A DNA stretch of 64,000 nt from DATJBF01 sp035515475 (GTDB taxonomy: Bacteria; Verrucomicrobiota; Verrucomicrobiia; Palsa-1439). The stretch lies in NCBI GenBank assembly GCA_035515475.1, contig DATJBF010000047.1, positions 170,685 to 234,684 on the forward strand, given 5' to 3'. Below the pieces are notes generated by a model that ran no database searches, was not told the origin of the DNA, and was given only the letters and a program-made list of their open reading frames with translations. Position numbers and translations under genes: made by a program. This document shows positions 17,630-26,828 of this stretch, in pieces (within the stretch, counting starts at the first letter, position 1; every line of letters begins with the position of its first letter).

Positions 17630-19030
17630 CTACGGGGTAGTAATTTGGATGCGATAGAATTGTGCGGCCCCGTCGTTGACTCCACCGGTATTAGTATAGA
17701 TTAAGGTGCCACGTATACCTGCGAACGGTGGGCCATAGTTGGTCCAGCTACTTGGAGAAAGCGAGCCGGTGATCTGCAATTGATTCATCGACCCTTCGAA
17801 TGAAGGAAACCGGACAAAAACTTGCCCGCCCGTGCCAACGCTTACTTGGCTTATACCCGGGATGCCAGCCTTACCTCTTGAACCGAACGGCCAGCCCTTG
17901 CGGATCGTATTGTTACCGGTATCCGACACATAGACATTCCCCGAGCCATCTACTGCCACATCTGACGGACCGTTGAACTGCGCTCCGCTGCTTGTCCCGT
18001 CGGCACTCCCAGCGCCCCCTCCAGCCAATGTAGTCACGATGTTGTTGGTGCCCGCCGCCTTGATCTTGCGAATCCTTGAGTTAGACGTATCCGCCACGTA
18101 CACATTGCCTGAACTGTCGACTGCCACACCGAACGGATCCTGGAAACGCGCGTCACTGTTCGTTCCATCCGCATTACCGCCAAACAGCGCGCGTCCCGCC
18201 ACGGTGCTAACGACCCAGTTCGTACCTACCGGGGCGATCTTGCGAATCGTCTGATTATTTTCATCCGCGACATAGACGTTATTCGACGCGTCGACCGCGA
18301 TGTTGTAAACGTAGCAGAAGCGGGCGTCACTGTTGGTTCCGTCGGCGTAACCGCAATTGCCTGGCAGCCCTGCTATGGTGCTGACCACCCAGTTACTGCC
18401 AACGGGAGCGATCTTCCGAATCACGTAGTTGCCGAGATCCGCCACATAGACGTTGCCCGAACCATCGACTGCCAACCCGTCTGGAACATAAAACAGGGCG
18501 TCAAAGTTTGTCCCGTCAGTACTCCCCGTAATTCCTCCGAAACCCGCAATCGTGGTTACGACCCAGTTGGTGCCCATAGGCGTTACCTTGCGAATCCTAT
18601 AATTCGAAGTGTCAGCGACATACAAGTTGCCGGAAGCATCCACTGCAACACCTTGCGGAAAGGCGAATCGAGCCTCCTTATTTGTGCCATCGCCGAGGGT
18701 TGGCGGGTCCGTTCCCGAAAGAATCAAGCTATCCCCCGGTGAGCCCACTATCGTTGTCACCGCGCCAGCAGGCGTGACTCTGCGGATCGTAGAGGCGTTG
18801 ACATCTGCCACATACACATTCCCGGAAAGATCCACCGCCACCCCATTCGGCTGTGAAAACCGTGCAACGCTGCCTGTTCCGTCCGCACCACCTGATTTTC
18901 CCGCTACTCCAGCAAGCGTCGTGAATGTGTAGGGCATCCAATCTGTTCCAGCCAATGTGGCCCGAGAAAGGCCAACGGTGTGCAACATTAGCACGGCCGC
19001 GCCGATATTTGCGATCCGTGTCACTTTCAT
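17630..19030 (-). CDS. Secreted NHL-repeat beta-propeller protein
   Basis: A 466-residue exported protein with an N-terminal signal segment (IANIGAAVLMLHTVGL). From about residue 40 to 380 it has six NHL blades of about 55 residues, each with the pattern GVAVD-x-SGNVYVAD-x-x-N-x-IRK followed by VVTTIAG. The last 80 residues form a separate C-terminal module (VFVRFPSFEG, QLQITGS, YRIQIT), similar to those ending many secreted proteins in these bacteria. NHL propellers bind proteins or ligands; no catalytic residues are visible. ATG at 19030 is preferred to GTG at 19036. Single gene. Confidence 0.85.
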   Translation of the reverse strand: MKVTRIANIGAAVLMLHTVGLSRATLAGTDWMPYTFTTLAGVAGKSGGADGTGSVARFSQPNGVAVDLSGNVYVADVNASTIRRVTPAGAVTTIVGSPGDSLILSGTDPPTLGDGTNKEARFAFPQGVAVDASGNLYVADTSNYRIRKVTPMGTNWVVTTIAGFGGITGSTDGTNFDALFYVPDGLAVDGSGNVYVADLGNYVIRKIAPVGSNWVVSTIAGLPGNCGYADGTNSDARFCYVYNIAVDASNNVYVADENNQTIRKIAPVGTNWVVSTVAGRALFGGNADGTNSDARFQDPFGVAVDSSGNVYVADTSNSRIRKIKAAGTNNIVTTLAGGGAGSADGTSSGAQFNGPSDVAVDGSGNVYVSDTGNNTIRKGWPFGSRGKAGIPGISQVSVGTGGQVFVRFPSFEGSMNQLQITGSLSPSSWTNYGPPFAGIRGTLIYTNTGGVNDGAAQFYRIQITTP

Positions 19031-19119
19031 GCTCACAAGACCATCGCCAAACCCTTTCGCTTGGCTAACCAGTCAGACATTTCACTCCGCGCTTTTCTGC
19101 CAATCTCCTAAATCATTGA

Positions 19120-20139
19120 GGTCAACGCTCGACACTTGACAATGCAGCGAAGTTCTCCAATTCCGTGAGCCGTTTGTTCAAGGCACGGTCGCGTCGTCGC
19201 GCTGCTTCCAGCCGCTTGATGACTTGCAGCACGCTGCCGCCGTCCCGATAACCAAAGTCGCGCGCCACGTCCACTTTCCTCTCTCCGGCCAATCGCACCC
19301 GCACCCAAATCCGCACACGTTTGTCCGGCTCCTGGGCCAGCCGTTGCTCCCATTGCACCCGTGCGTGCTGCCGCCGTTGTCGGCCAAACCAGCGAACGTC
19401 CTCCTGCCCCGGTTTGCGCCCCAGCAACGATTGCGCCTTTTTCCACAGCGCCTCCCCGCCCAGCACCAAGCCGCCCTGCAACCGTTCCCACGGGTTTTCG
19501 ATGGTTCCGCTCTCGAACGCTTGCCGAATCCGTTGCCGATAACCGGCCTGCGCCTCGCGTTCCGTTCGTCCCCAATATCGCAGCCAATCGCGACACAACC
19601 AACCCGCCGTCTTGTGTCGCAACCCGGCATAATCGCGGTGACTGCTCCACGCATACCCGTCCAGTTCCTGCGCCCGCTCCCTGGCGATCCGCTCACCCTT
19701 GCGCCGGGGTCGCACCGGATTCAGATGAATGTATTCCACCAACCACTGCGCATACTCATCGACCTCGATCACCTGGGCCTTGAATCGCCCCTGAAACAAA
19801 TGCCCGCTGCGCCGATGTCGCCGGTTGAACCGCACCGTGTAGGTCGTCTGCAACCACCCCATCGCCCGGCTCAGATTGGCCCGCGGCGTCTCCACCAGCA
19901 GATGATAATGATTGGCCATCAGGCAATACGCATGCACCGCCACCCCGAACTGCTCGGTCATCTCGCCGAGCGTCTCCAGAAACCGCCGCCGATCCTCGTC
20001 ATCGCGAAACACCGGCCGCCGCTCATTGCCCCGCGCCATCACATGGTACACCGCCCCCGCAAACTCGACTCGAATCGGTCTGGCCATCCCGCGCAGACTA
20101 CCGAAACCCGCTCACACTGTCAAGTGTCGAGCGTTGACC
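19120..20139. repeat. 22 bp terminal inverted repeats of the RAYT element
   Basis: GGTCAACGCTCGACACTTGA plus CA at 19120-19141 is the exact reverse complement of 20118-20139. REP-type palindromes next to their RAYT are the presumed DNA substrate of the enzyme, so each arm may be half of a REP-like unit. Confidence 0.85.
19122..20087 (-). CDS. REP-associated tyrosine transposase (Y1_Tnp / HUH family)
   Basis: 321 residues. The N-terminal HUH nuclease domain (1-150) shows MARPIRVEFAGAVYHVMARG at the start, the metal-binding NHYHLLVET near 63-71, GHLFQGRFKA near 95-104 and a candidate catalytic Tyr in the WLVEYIHLNPVRP segment near 118. The long C-terminal half ends in a helix-turn-helix region (RKVDVARDFGYRDGGSVLQV). 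RAYTs are domesticated relatives of IS200/IS605 transposases that move or maintain REP sequences. The gene looks intact. Its stop TGA (19122-19124) lies inside the left inverted repeat. Confidence 0.92.
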   Translation of the reverse strand: MARPIRVEFAGAVYHVMARGNERRPVFRDDEDRRRFLETLGEMTEQFGVAVHAYCLMANHYHLLVETPRANLSRAMGWLQTTYTVRFNRRHRRSGHLFQGRFKAQVIEVDEYAQWLVEYIHLNPVRPRRKGERIARERAQELDGYAWSSHRDYAGLRHKTAGWLCRDWLRYWGRTEREAQAGYRQRIRQAFESGTIENPWERLQGGLVLGGEALWKKAQSLLGRKPGQEDVRWFGRQRRQHARVQWEQRLAQEPDKRVRIWVRVRLAGERKVDVARDFGYRDGGSVLQVIKRLEAARRRDRALNKRLTELENFAALSSVER

Positions 20140-20174
20140 CCAATTATCAACGAGCGTTGACCCCAATTATCAAT
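20129..20174. repeat. Two tandem copies of a 23 bp unit at the RAYT right end
   Basis: GAGCGTTGACCCCAATTATC plus AA is repeated exactly at 20129-20150 and 20152-20173, separated by one base. The GCGTTGACC part is shared with the terminal inverted repeat. Confidence 0.85.
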
Positions 20175-20266
20175 ATAGACATTAATGTGACAGGCTACCA
20201 GAGCGCCATCGGGCGTGGAACCCGCCGGGTGCGGGTAAATCCGTGTTGTTTCAAGAACTCCGTTGA

Positions 20267-20677
20267 TTACTTCCTCGCTTCTTCGGAGTACAACTCCTTC
20301 GTGACCCTAACCTTTCCTCGCATGCCAATCACTGTCACAGTGTCAGTCGTAATAATGATTTCGTAAGGTTCGTTCTTGGCATCTACGAAATATCCCCACT
20401 GGTTTGTCGGAATTTGCGCTGCCTGCAGATAAGCCTTCCTGTTTGAATTCTTCCCAAAAAGAGCGCCGCTGAGATTTCGGTTCGCAGCCGGGGGGTTGCT
20501 ATAATCTGCAGCGTACTCCTGAATTGCGCGTGCGATCACCTCGCCAATCGATTGACTTCGTGCCCAAGCGGGGTGTGGATTGCCATCTAGAGTAGGAAAG
20601 AACAACTCGTACAAGGCGACTATGACGACGCACGCGCCCAAAGACACCAAAAGAACCTTTAATGATGGTGCCTTCAT
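20267..20677 (-). CDS. Membrane-anchored hypothetical protein
   Basis: 136 residues with one N-terminal membrane segment (VLLVSLGACVVIVALYELFF) and a soluble C-terminal part containing GEVIARAIQEYAADYSN, WGYFVDAKNEPYEI and VIGMRGKVRV. The layout, a single helix then a small alpha-beta domain, resembles pilin-like or minor secreted proteins without a prepilin motif. Its ATG overlaps the stop of the upstream gene (ATGA), so the two are coupled. Function unknown. Confidence 0.65.
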   Translation of the reverse strand: MKAPSLKVLLVSLGACVVIVALYELFFPTLDGNPHPAWARSQSIGEVIARAIQEYAADYSNPPAANRNLSGALFGKNSNRKAYLQAAQIPTNQWGYFVDAKNEPYEIIITTDTVTVIGMRGKVRVTKELYSEEARK

Positions 20678-21114
20678 GGAAAGCGCATCCCCTGCATCAA
20701 TTGCTGGAAATCCCACGTGGGTGGAAGTGCCGTCTGGTTGTTGCCAGATCCATAATCCCAAGCGCGCCCAAATGTCTTGAACGCGTGGCCCCATCTTACG
20801 CAACCCAGCGGGTTTCCCTTCGGCGCGTGGATAGAATAGGCACATGTTTCGAATTCCTGCCAGTACTTATGTAGGTAGAATGGGTTAGTTGCACCCGGCT
20901 GATCCGAAATGGAAGCGGTCCCAACATCGTAGTAATCATGGAATGGATAATAAGGATAGGGCTCATATTGCCCCTTACCCTTCTTCCAATCCACTGTCCA
21001 ATTCGGGTCGTATATCCACTTGAGGCCTTTTCCCTTCCAGCCGCGGGTAATCTGAGTATTGGGGTCAACTCCGTACTCTGGACAAGTGTTAGCACGCATT
21101 CTCATGCCGTCCAC
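20674..21114 (-). CDS. Hypothetical protein next to tRNA-Asn, possibly 5'-truncated
   Basis: The frame is rich in Tyr, Trp and Pro (KWIYDPNWTVDWKKGKG, YEPYPYYPFHDYYDVG, GCVRWGHAFKTFG), like the C-terminal portion of a secreted or RHS-type protein. GTG at 21114 or ATG at 21105 could start it, but the frame stays open up to the 3' end of tRNA-Asn, only 35 bases away, and reads sensibly there (QYFCSRVQLIVDVDG). It may therefore be a fragment joined to the tRNA gene by integration. The coupled gene downstream keeps the ATGA overlap. Confidence 0.55.
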   Translation of the reverse strand: MDGMRMRANTCPEYGVDPNTQITRGWKGKGLKWIYDPNWTVDWKKGKGQYEPYPYYPFHDYYDVGTASISDQPGATNPFYLHKYWQEFETCAYSIHAPKGNPLGCVRWGHAFKTFGRAWDYGSGNNQTALPPTWDFQQLMQGMRFP

Positions 21115-21148
21115 ATCTACTATGAGTTGAACCCGCGAGCAGAAGTAT

Positions 21149-21223
21149 TGGCTCCCCAGGTAGGACTCGAACCTACAACCTAGTGATTAACAGTCACTCG
21201 CTCCACCATTGAGCTACTGGGGA
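21149..21223 (-). tRNA. tRNA-Asn (GTT)
   Basis: The transcript begins TCCCCAGTAGCTCAATGG and folds into a full cloverleaf: 7 bp acceptor TCCCCAG/CTGGGGA, anticodon loop CTGTTAA with GTT, T-loop GGTTCGAGTCC, and an encoded 3' CCA. It is intact. Confidence 0.96.
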
Positions 21224-21243
21224 ACCGCAATTTTGCCGGCGCT

Positions 21244-21855
21244 TTATATAGGCGTTACGCCGAGTTTCGTCAACTCCACGCGCACTTGATCGGCGCTCTG
21301 GTATTGGATGCCTTCCAGACCCACCCGACGAGCTGCCTCCACATTGGCCGCCAAGTCATCAATAAAGACCACACGCGACGCTTCCAGGCCACATCTGCGC
21401 AATGCCAGTTCGTAAATCGCAGGGTCCGGCTTTAACAGGCCGACCTCGTACGACAAGATTTGCGCGTCGAAATCGTTGATCCACGGGTAATGCTCAACGA
21501 TGTAATCGATGTGGAGGGGATTCGTATTCGACAAAATCACACGCGGGAGCCGCGTCTTGAGCGACTCCGCCAACGCCACCATCGGCTCGATCGGTGAGAA
21601 AACTTCCGACCAGATTTGGGCGAACTCGTCATAGCTGCCATCAAAACTCAAGTCCTTCGCTACCACGCGGTAAAACCGTAGACGCGTGAGCTTGCCGAGC
21701 GCGAATTCCGTCGCGTGCGAGGTCCGGCGCAAGTACTCGCTGATGTCGGTCGTCGTGCGGCCCGTCCGCGCCGCGAACCGTTCGAGCGCGCGGGCCTCGT
21801 CTACGTGAACGAGCACGCCGCCCAGGTCGAAAATAATGGCATCGATGCCACTCAT
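21244..21855 (-). CDS. HAD-IA family hydrolase (YihX-like)
   Basis: 203 residues. Motif I IIFDLGGVLV has the nucleophile Asp at about 9; the second acidic residue is replaced by Gly as in the YihX group. Motif II is VILSNTN, motif III Lys is in LLKPDPAIYELAL, and motif IV is VVFIDDLAANVEAA. These are small-molecule phosphatases, often for sugar phosphates. The gene starts inside the aldolase stop (ATGA overlap), which ties it to the mtnA-aldolase operon and suggests a phosphorylated pentose or its breakdown product as substrate. Confidence 0.88.
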   Translation of the reverse strand: MSGIDAIIFDLGGVLVHVDEARALERFAARTGRTTTDISEYLRRTSHATEFALGKLTRLRFYRVVAKDLSFDGSYDEFAQIWSEVFSPIEPMVALAESLKTRLPRVILSNTNPLHIDYIVEHYPWINDFDAQILSYEVGLLKPDPAIYELALRRCGLEASRVVFIDDLAANVEAARRVGLEGIQYQSADQVRVELTKLGVTPI

Positions 21856-22415
21856 AGTTTCGCCAGTACCCGCTCGGCCGCCGCGTGGGCTGCCGCCATC
21901 GTAGGGCCAATCGCCACAAAACCGTGGTTGCGAATAATCACGACCGAATGGGCGCTCAACACGTCGAGAATCTCGTCCGCCAAGGCTGACGTGCCATAAG
22001 GCCGCTCGCGTTGGGTCACAGGCAACTCGAGCCGCCCGGCGGCGTCGAGCAAGGCTGCACTGTGCCCGTGAAACACGGCGTTGACCGCTGGTCGCGCCGC
22101 ATACAACGCGGCGTGCATCAGGCTCTCGCTCGATGGTTCGTGTGCGCCCGCCACGGTCAACTCCCGCCTCGCGAAGTCGGCCCGCATCACCTCGACAAAT
22201 TCTTCCGCCGTAATCGTCGCAAGATCGCCCGCCGTGCGATTGATAATGAATCCGTTCGCGCTGCGGAAACTGAGATTACCAACCGTATCCCCGACGACGC
22301 CAAGCCGCGCCCAGCGGTGACACCATTCCACGAGTTCGCCAATGCGCTCATCCGCCGGAGCCTCGCGGCGCGCGAAGACCGTGCGGAATTTCGTCCCGAT
22401 ATAAACTTCTGACAC
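21852..22415 (-). CDS. Class II aldolase / MtnB-like dehydratase
   Basis: About 187 residues of the class II aldolase/adducin fold. Zinc ligands are seen in AVFHGHSAAL and IRNHGFVAIG, and the catalytic Glu in SSESLMHAALY. Relatives are methylthioribulose-1-phosphate dehydratase (MtnB) and the 5-deoxyribulose-1-phosphate aldolase of the DHAP shunt. Lying after mtnA, both fit; sequence alone does not separate them. GTG at 22415 is chosen as start because the 13 codons before it, from ATG 22454, are encoded by a heptamer repeat; ATG cannot be excluded. Overlaps the HAD gene. Confidence 0.85.
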   Translation of the reverse strand: MSEVYIGTKFRTVFARREAPADERIGELVEWCHRWARLGVVGDTVGNLSFRSANGFIINRTAGDLATITAEEFVEVMRADFARRELTVAGAHEPSSESLMHAALYAARPAVNAVFHGHSAALLDAAGRLELPVTQRERPYGTSALADEILDVLSAHSVVIIRNHGFVAIGPTMAAAHAAAERVLAKL

Positions 22416-22419
22416 GGTG

Positions 22420-22466
22420 GAATGGAGTGCCGGAGTATTGGAGTATTGGGTCACTCCATTATTCCA

Positions 22467-22494
<28 letters not shown>
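22420..22494. repeat. Heptamer-periodic simple repeat (ACTCC/ATTCC type)
   Basis: The stretch alternates CACTCCA, TTATTCC, ATCACTC, CAGTACT and related 7-mers. It covers the last codons and stop of mtnA (22467) and the start of the aldolase. Similar sequence lies at 26335-26372 and, in coding DNA, in the P-type ATPase gene near 55188-55212. Confidence 0.6.
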
Positions 22495-23474
<980 letters not shown>

Positions 23475-23506
23475 AGTGAACGGGCTTGGAGCCCCTTGAC
23501 AAAACC

Positions 23507-23571
23507 TGTAGCCGCAGGCTTTCGCCTGCGCCAACTGCACGATTTACGCGTCCACAAAGGGCGCGGCTACA
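23507..23571. repeat. REP-like palindromic element between recR and mtnA
   Basis: TGTAGCCGC at 23507-23515 pairs with GCGGCTACA at 23563-23571, and a second hairpin CGCAGGC/GCCTGCG lies inside. The right arm overlaps the recR stop codon (23567-23569), so the element has replaced or trimmed the 3' end of the gene region. Confidence 0.6.
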
Positions 23572-24163
23572 ACTTCCTTCTCCCTTCCAGAGCGCGGGCC
23601 AACGTTACTTCATCGGCCGATTCCAACGCGCTGCCGGCCGGCAACCCCAACGCAATGCGGCTGACCGCTACGCCGAGCGGCTTGAGTTGGTCGACCAGAT
23701 AACTTGCCGTGGCTTCGCTCTCCACGTCTGCCCCGAGCGCCAGAATGATCTCGGCCGGTTTGTCGCGCTTCACGCGTTCCAGCAACGGGTCGACGCGAAG
23801 CTGCTCGGGACCGATGCCGCTCAGCGGCGAGATCCGCCCCATGAGGGCGTGGTAAACGCCCCGGTGCACGCCGGCCCGTTCGAGCGTGAGAATGTCGTTG
23901 GGACCTTCCACGACGCAAATCGCGGTTTGATCGCGTCGCGGGCTGGCGCAAATCTCGCACGGATCATGTTCGGTGTAGCCGCCGCAGCGCGAACAGTTGC
24001 GGATCCTGGCCTTCGCGTCGAGGACCGCCTGCGCCAGTTGCCGGTTGGCGTCGCCGTCGGCTTTCAACAAATGCAGTGCGATCCGCTCGGCGCTGCGTTT
24101 GCCGATGCCCGGCAGCCGCGCCAGCTGAGCAATCAGATTGTGGACGGGTTGGGGATAATCCAT
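23567..24163 (-). CDS. recR: Recombination protein RecR
   Basis: 198 residues, full length. N-terminal HhH (LARLPGIGKRSAERIALHLL), a four-Cys zinc finger (CSRCGGY at about 57-63 and CEICASPRRD at about 69-78), then a Toprim domain with ICVVEGPNDILTLE and GADVESEATASYL, and a C-terminal Walker-B-like strand (SRIALGLPAGS). RecR acts with RecO/RecF in loading RecA at gaps. It follows ybaB by 13 bases in the common dnaX-ybaB-recR order. Confidence 0.97.
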   Translation of the reverse strand: MDYPQPVHNLIAQLARLPGIGKRSAERIALHLLKADGDANRQLAQAVLDAKARIRNCSRCGGYTEHDPCEICASPRRDQTAICVVEGPNDILTLERAGVHRGVYHALMGRISPLSGIGPEQLRVDPLLERVKRDKPAEIILALGADVESEATASYLVDQLKPLGVAVSRIALGLPAGSALESADEVTLARALEGRRKL

Positions 24164-24176
24164 CGGCGTTGCACCG

Positions 24177-24488
24177 TCACATCATCCCGGGCAGGTTCAT
24201 GCCGGCGGTGAGCCGGCCCATCTCTTCATCCTGCGTCTTCTTGGCGGCTTGGAGTGCGTTGGTCACCGCGCCCAACACCAGGTCCTCGAGCATCTCCACG
24301 TCTTTGGGGTCGACAACTTTCGGGTCGATCTTGATCGAGACAACGGAGCCATCGCACTTGGCAACGGCTTTCACGGCACCGCCGCCCGCGGTGCCCTCGA
24401 CTTCGCGCTGCGCGAGTTGCTCCTGCACGCGCTGCATTTCGGCCTGCATCTTCTGGGCTTGTTTGAGAAATTTTCCGAGTCCGGCCAT
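24177..24488 (-). CDS. ybaB: YbaB/EbfC nucleoid-associated protein
   Basis: 103 residues. Typical GLGKFLKQAQKMQAEMQRVQ coiled N-terminus, then the KIDPKVVDPKDVEMLEDLVL segment and an Met-rich end (LTAGMNLPGMM). It forms DNA-binding dimers. ATG at 24488 is chosen because GGAGG lies five bases upstream. It is placed between dnaX and recR. Confidence 0.95.
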   Translation of the reverse strand: MAGLGKFLKQAQKMQAEMQRVQEQLAQREVEGTAGGGAVKAVAKCDGSVVSIKIDPKVVDPKDVEMLEDLVLGAVTNALQAAKKTQDEEMGRLTAGMNLPGMM

Positions 24489-24508
24489 GTGATCCTCCAC
24501 GAATGGAC

Positions 24509-24548
24509 AGGCGGGACGCCTATCCTACAGTGAACGGGCGAGACGCCC
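24509..24548. repeat. Two short hairpins between dnaX and ybaB
   Basis: AGGCG-GGA-CGCCT (24509-24521) and GGGCG-AGA-CGCCC (24536-24548) lie in the 66-base gap before ybaB. They look like dispersed palindromic intergenic repeats; they have no T-run and are unlikely to end transcription. Confidence 0.45.
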
Positions 24549-24554
24549 GCGCGA

Positions 24555-26270
24555 CTATTTTTTCACTTCGACGATTGTTCCCTTGAAAATCTCCAGCGCT
24601 TTCTTGATCAACGGGTCGTTCTTGAAGTCATCGAAATTCTTCCCAGCGGTTTCCGCCGGTGTGCCGGCGGCGGATTTCGGTGGCGCGGACGCAGACACTC
24701 GCGGTGACGCGGCGGCTTCGGTCACCTCAAATTTCAGTGCTACGTCCATCCGCAACTTCTCTTTCAGCCTGGCCTGAAGCACTTCGATGTTACGGGGCCG
24801 GTCCGCAAACTCCTTGCGATCGGCAAACTCGGGGTCGAACCCCACGCGCATCACGCCGCCCTGCAATCCCAGCGGCCTTGTTCCCACCAGATAGGTCTTG
24901 GCGAGCGGCGTGACTTTGCCGAGATGCTCGACGGCGTACGCCCAGGCATCGTCGAGGGAAACAGAGGGGTTGATGGGTTGATGAGTTGACGCGTCGGGGG
25001 GTTGATGAGTTGACGAGTCGGGGGGTTGTTGCGTTGCGGCCGGCTTGCCGCGGTTCTCCGGAACGGACGGATCGCCCGGTCGTCCCGACGCGCGCGTCGG
25101 AGTTTCCGCGGGGGGGTTGCCGAGCCGCCCCTTCAACTCGCTAAGTTTCTTGAGCACACCGTCGATTCCGACCATGTCCCGGGCTTTGATGGCCTTGACG
25201 AGGGCGATTTCGAAGAAGATGCGTTTCGACAGTGCGTAGCGGAGCCGTCCCTCGGCCGCGGCCAGCGCGTCGATGATCCGTAGTACCGCGTCGGAATCGA
25301 TCCGCTGGGCCTGCGCCTTCAGCAGCCCGATTTCCGTGTCGGCCAACGGCAGCGATTCGCTCCCCTCCTCGCCCAGGGTTACCACGAGCAGGTTGCGGAA
25401 ATGATCAAGCAGATCCGCCGCGAGCCGTTGCAGGTCCCTTCCCACGTCGTCGAGGTCCTTCAATACTTTCAGCGCCTGGGTGGCCTCGGCGTCGATGATC
25501 GCGTCCGTGAGGGCGGCAACCCGGTCGTGCGCGACCAGGCCGAACACGGACAGCACGTCGCTTTCGGCGATCTTGTTGCCGCAAAACGCGATGAGCTGGT
25601 CGAGCGCGCTTTCCGCGTCGCGCAGACCGCCCTCCGCGCCCCGCGCGATGGCCGCCAGCGCCGGGTCGTCAATCGAGACCTTTTCCTTTTTGGCAATCTC
25701 CTTGAGATGTTTGACGATGAGATTGGCGGGGATGCGGCGCAGGTCGAACCGTTGGCAGCGCGACAGGATCGTCGGCAACACTTTCTGCGGCTCGGTCGTG
25801 GCAAAAAAGAACTTCACATGCGCCGGCGGTTCCTCGAGCGTCTTCAACAGGGCATTGAACGCCGCGTTGGAGAGCATGTGGACTTCGTCGATGATGTAGA
25901 TCTTGAACTTGCTGCGGGCCGGCGCGTAGCGGCAGGTTTCCCGCAACTCGCGCACCTGCTCGACGCCGTTGTTGGATGCGCCGTCGATTTCCAGCACGTC
26001 GAGCGAGCGCCCTTCGGCGATTTCCTTGCAGTTATCACACTTGTCGCACGGCGTAACCGTCGGACCGGTCACGCAATTGAGCGCTTTGGCGAAAATCCGG
26101 GCGGTGGAGGTCTTGCCGATGCCGCGCGGACCGACGAAGAGATAAGCGTGGGCGAGCCGGTTTTGGGCGACCGCGTTCTTCAGCGTCGTGGTGACGTGCT
26201 CCTGCCCCACGACCTCGTCGAACTGTTGCGGTCGCCATCGCCGCGCTAAAACTTGGTATTGTTGTGGCAT
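24555..26270 (-). CDS. dnaX: DNA polymerase III subunit gamma/tau
   Basis: 571 residues. AAA+ clamp-loader motor: Walker A GPRGIGKT at 47-54, zinc module Cys 66, 75, 78 and 81, Walker B IYIIDEVHML near 118-127, arginine finger in LSRCQRFDLRR near 168. Domain III runs to about 370. A tail follows that would be tau-specific; around 415-434 it is made of repeated TQQPPD/STHQP units encoded by a heptamer-like DNA repeat (24969-25027). The C-terminus (WAYAVEHLGKVTPLAKTYL onwards) is conserved in shape. No convincing slippery sequence sits at the usual place, so a short gamma form is not predicted. First gene of the dnaX-ybaB-recR-mtnA run. Confidence 0.97.
   Translation of the reverse strand: MPQQYQVLARRWRPQQFDEVVGQEHVTTTLKNAVAQNRLAHAYLFVGPRGIGKTSTARIFAKALNCVTGPTVTPCDKCDNCKEIAEGRSLDVLEIDGASNNGVEQVRELRETCRYAPARSKFKIYIIDEVHMLSNAAFNALLKTLEEPPAHVKFFFATTEPQKVLPTILSRCQRFDLRRIPANLIVKHLKEIAKKEKVSIDDPALAAIARGAEGGLRDAESALDQLIAFCGNKIAESDVLSVFGLVAHDRVAALTDAIIDAEATQALKVLKDLDDVGRDLQRLAADLLDHFRNLLVVTLGEEGSESLPLADTEIGLLKAQAQRIDSDAVLRIIDALAAAEGRLRYALSKRIFFEIALVKAIKARDMVGIDGVLKKLSELKGRLGNPPAETPTRASGRPGDPSVPENRGKPAATQQPPDSSTHQPPDASTHQPINPSVSLDDAWAYAVEHLGKVTPLAKTYLVGTRPLGLQGGVMRVGFDPEFADRKEFADRPRNIEVLQARLKEKLRMDVALKFEVTEAAASPRVSASAPPKSAAGTPAETAGKNFDDFKNDPLIKKALEIFKGTIVEVKK
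24969..25027. repeat. Tandem repeat inside dnaX
   Basis: GGGTTGATGAGTTGACG-type units recur with GTCGGGG spacers, giving the low-complexity peptide between the motor and the C-terminal domain. The reading frame is kept. It resembles an intergenic simple repeat that has invaded a tolerant linker. Confidence 0.6.
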
Positions 26271-26828
26271 ACGCGGACTGGGGTACTGGAGAGATGGAGC
26301 GCTGGAGCATTGCGAAATCAGTCTGGTTCGTAACCCATCACTCCATTATTCCATCAATCCATCCTCCCGTTTTGGTTATGGTCGTGCACCTCGCTTTGAC
26401 AAACGACATCGGCTCGCGCGCCGCAGTTAAAGCTCCAGTCAGGCGACCCGACGGCACATGGAACATCAAGCTTACCGTTGCTGTCTTCCGACCCTGGCGG
26501 GGTTCGCAAGCAACCATTGCATCGGACCCGGCCTTCGACGCCGCCCTGCGGGTTGCTCACCCACATCGTCGCCTCGGCGAGGAATTCGGCCCAGCTGTAG
26601 CGGGTTGCTGGTACAGGGAACCGCTAACTCCCCGCCTAGCACGACCAAAAACCGTGACTCAAAAAACCCCTGCCTTCTTAGCCCGGACAATGGCCCAACA
26701 CAAGGGCAAAAACGCGCCACCGCGTCGACGGCGTTTCTTCTCCGACGAAAATCTCAATTGTCTTGAAAGAATTGGTGAATCACAGCGAAACTCATGCGGA
26801 TTGGCGCACGATCGCCGATCTCGCGCTT
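26271..26828. other. Divergent region between dnaX and a glycoside hydrolase
   Basis: Holds the dnaX promoter (not resolved), a heptamer-type repeat at 26335-26372 (CACTCCA-TTATTCC-ATCAATC), and no supported gene. Frames on either strand are short and lack motifs. Confidence 0.45.

Larger units (their letters stand above)
19120..20174. mobile_element. RAYT (REP-associated tyrosine transposase) element
   Basis: A 1.05 kb unit made of the transposase gene and its palindromic ends. A 22 bp perfect inverted repeat bounds it: left arm 19120-19141, right arm 20118-20139. The right end continues as two copies of a 23-base unit at 20129-20151 and 20152-20174. The left arm encodes the last codons of the transposase. 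Both ends lie in intergenic DNA. Confidence 0.75.

Noticed and set aside
25681..25695. CAAAAAGG run in dnaX as a programmed frameshift site
   Set aside because: It lies inside the AAA+ region, too early for a functional gamma form, and there is no stimulating hairpin or early stop next to it.
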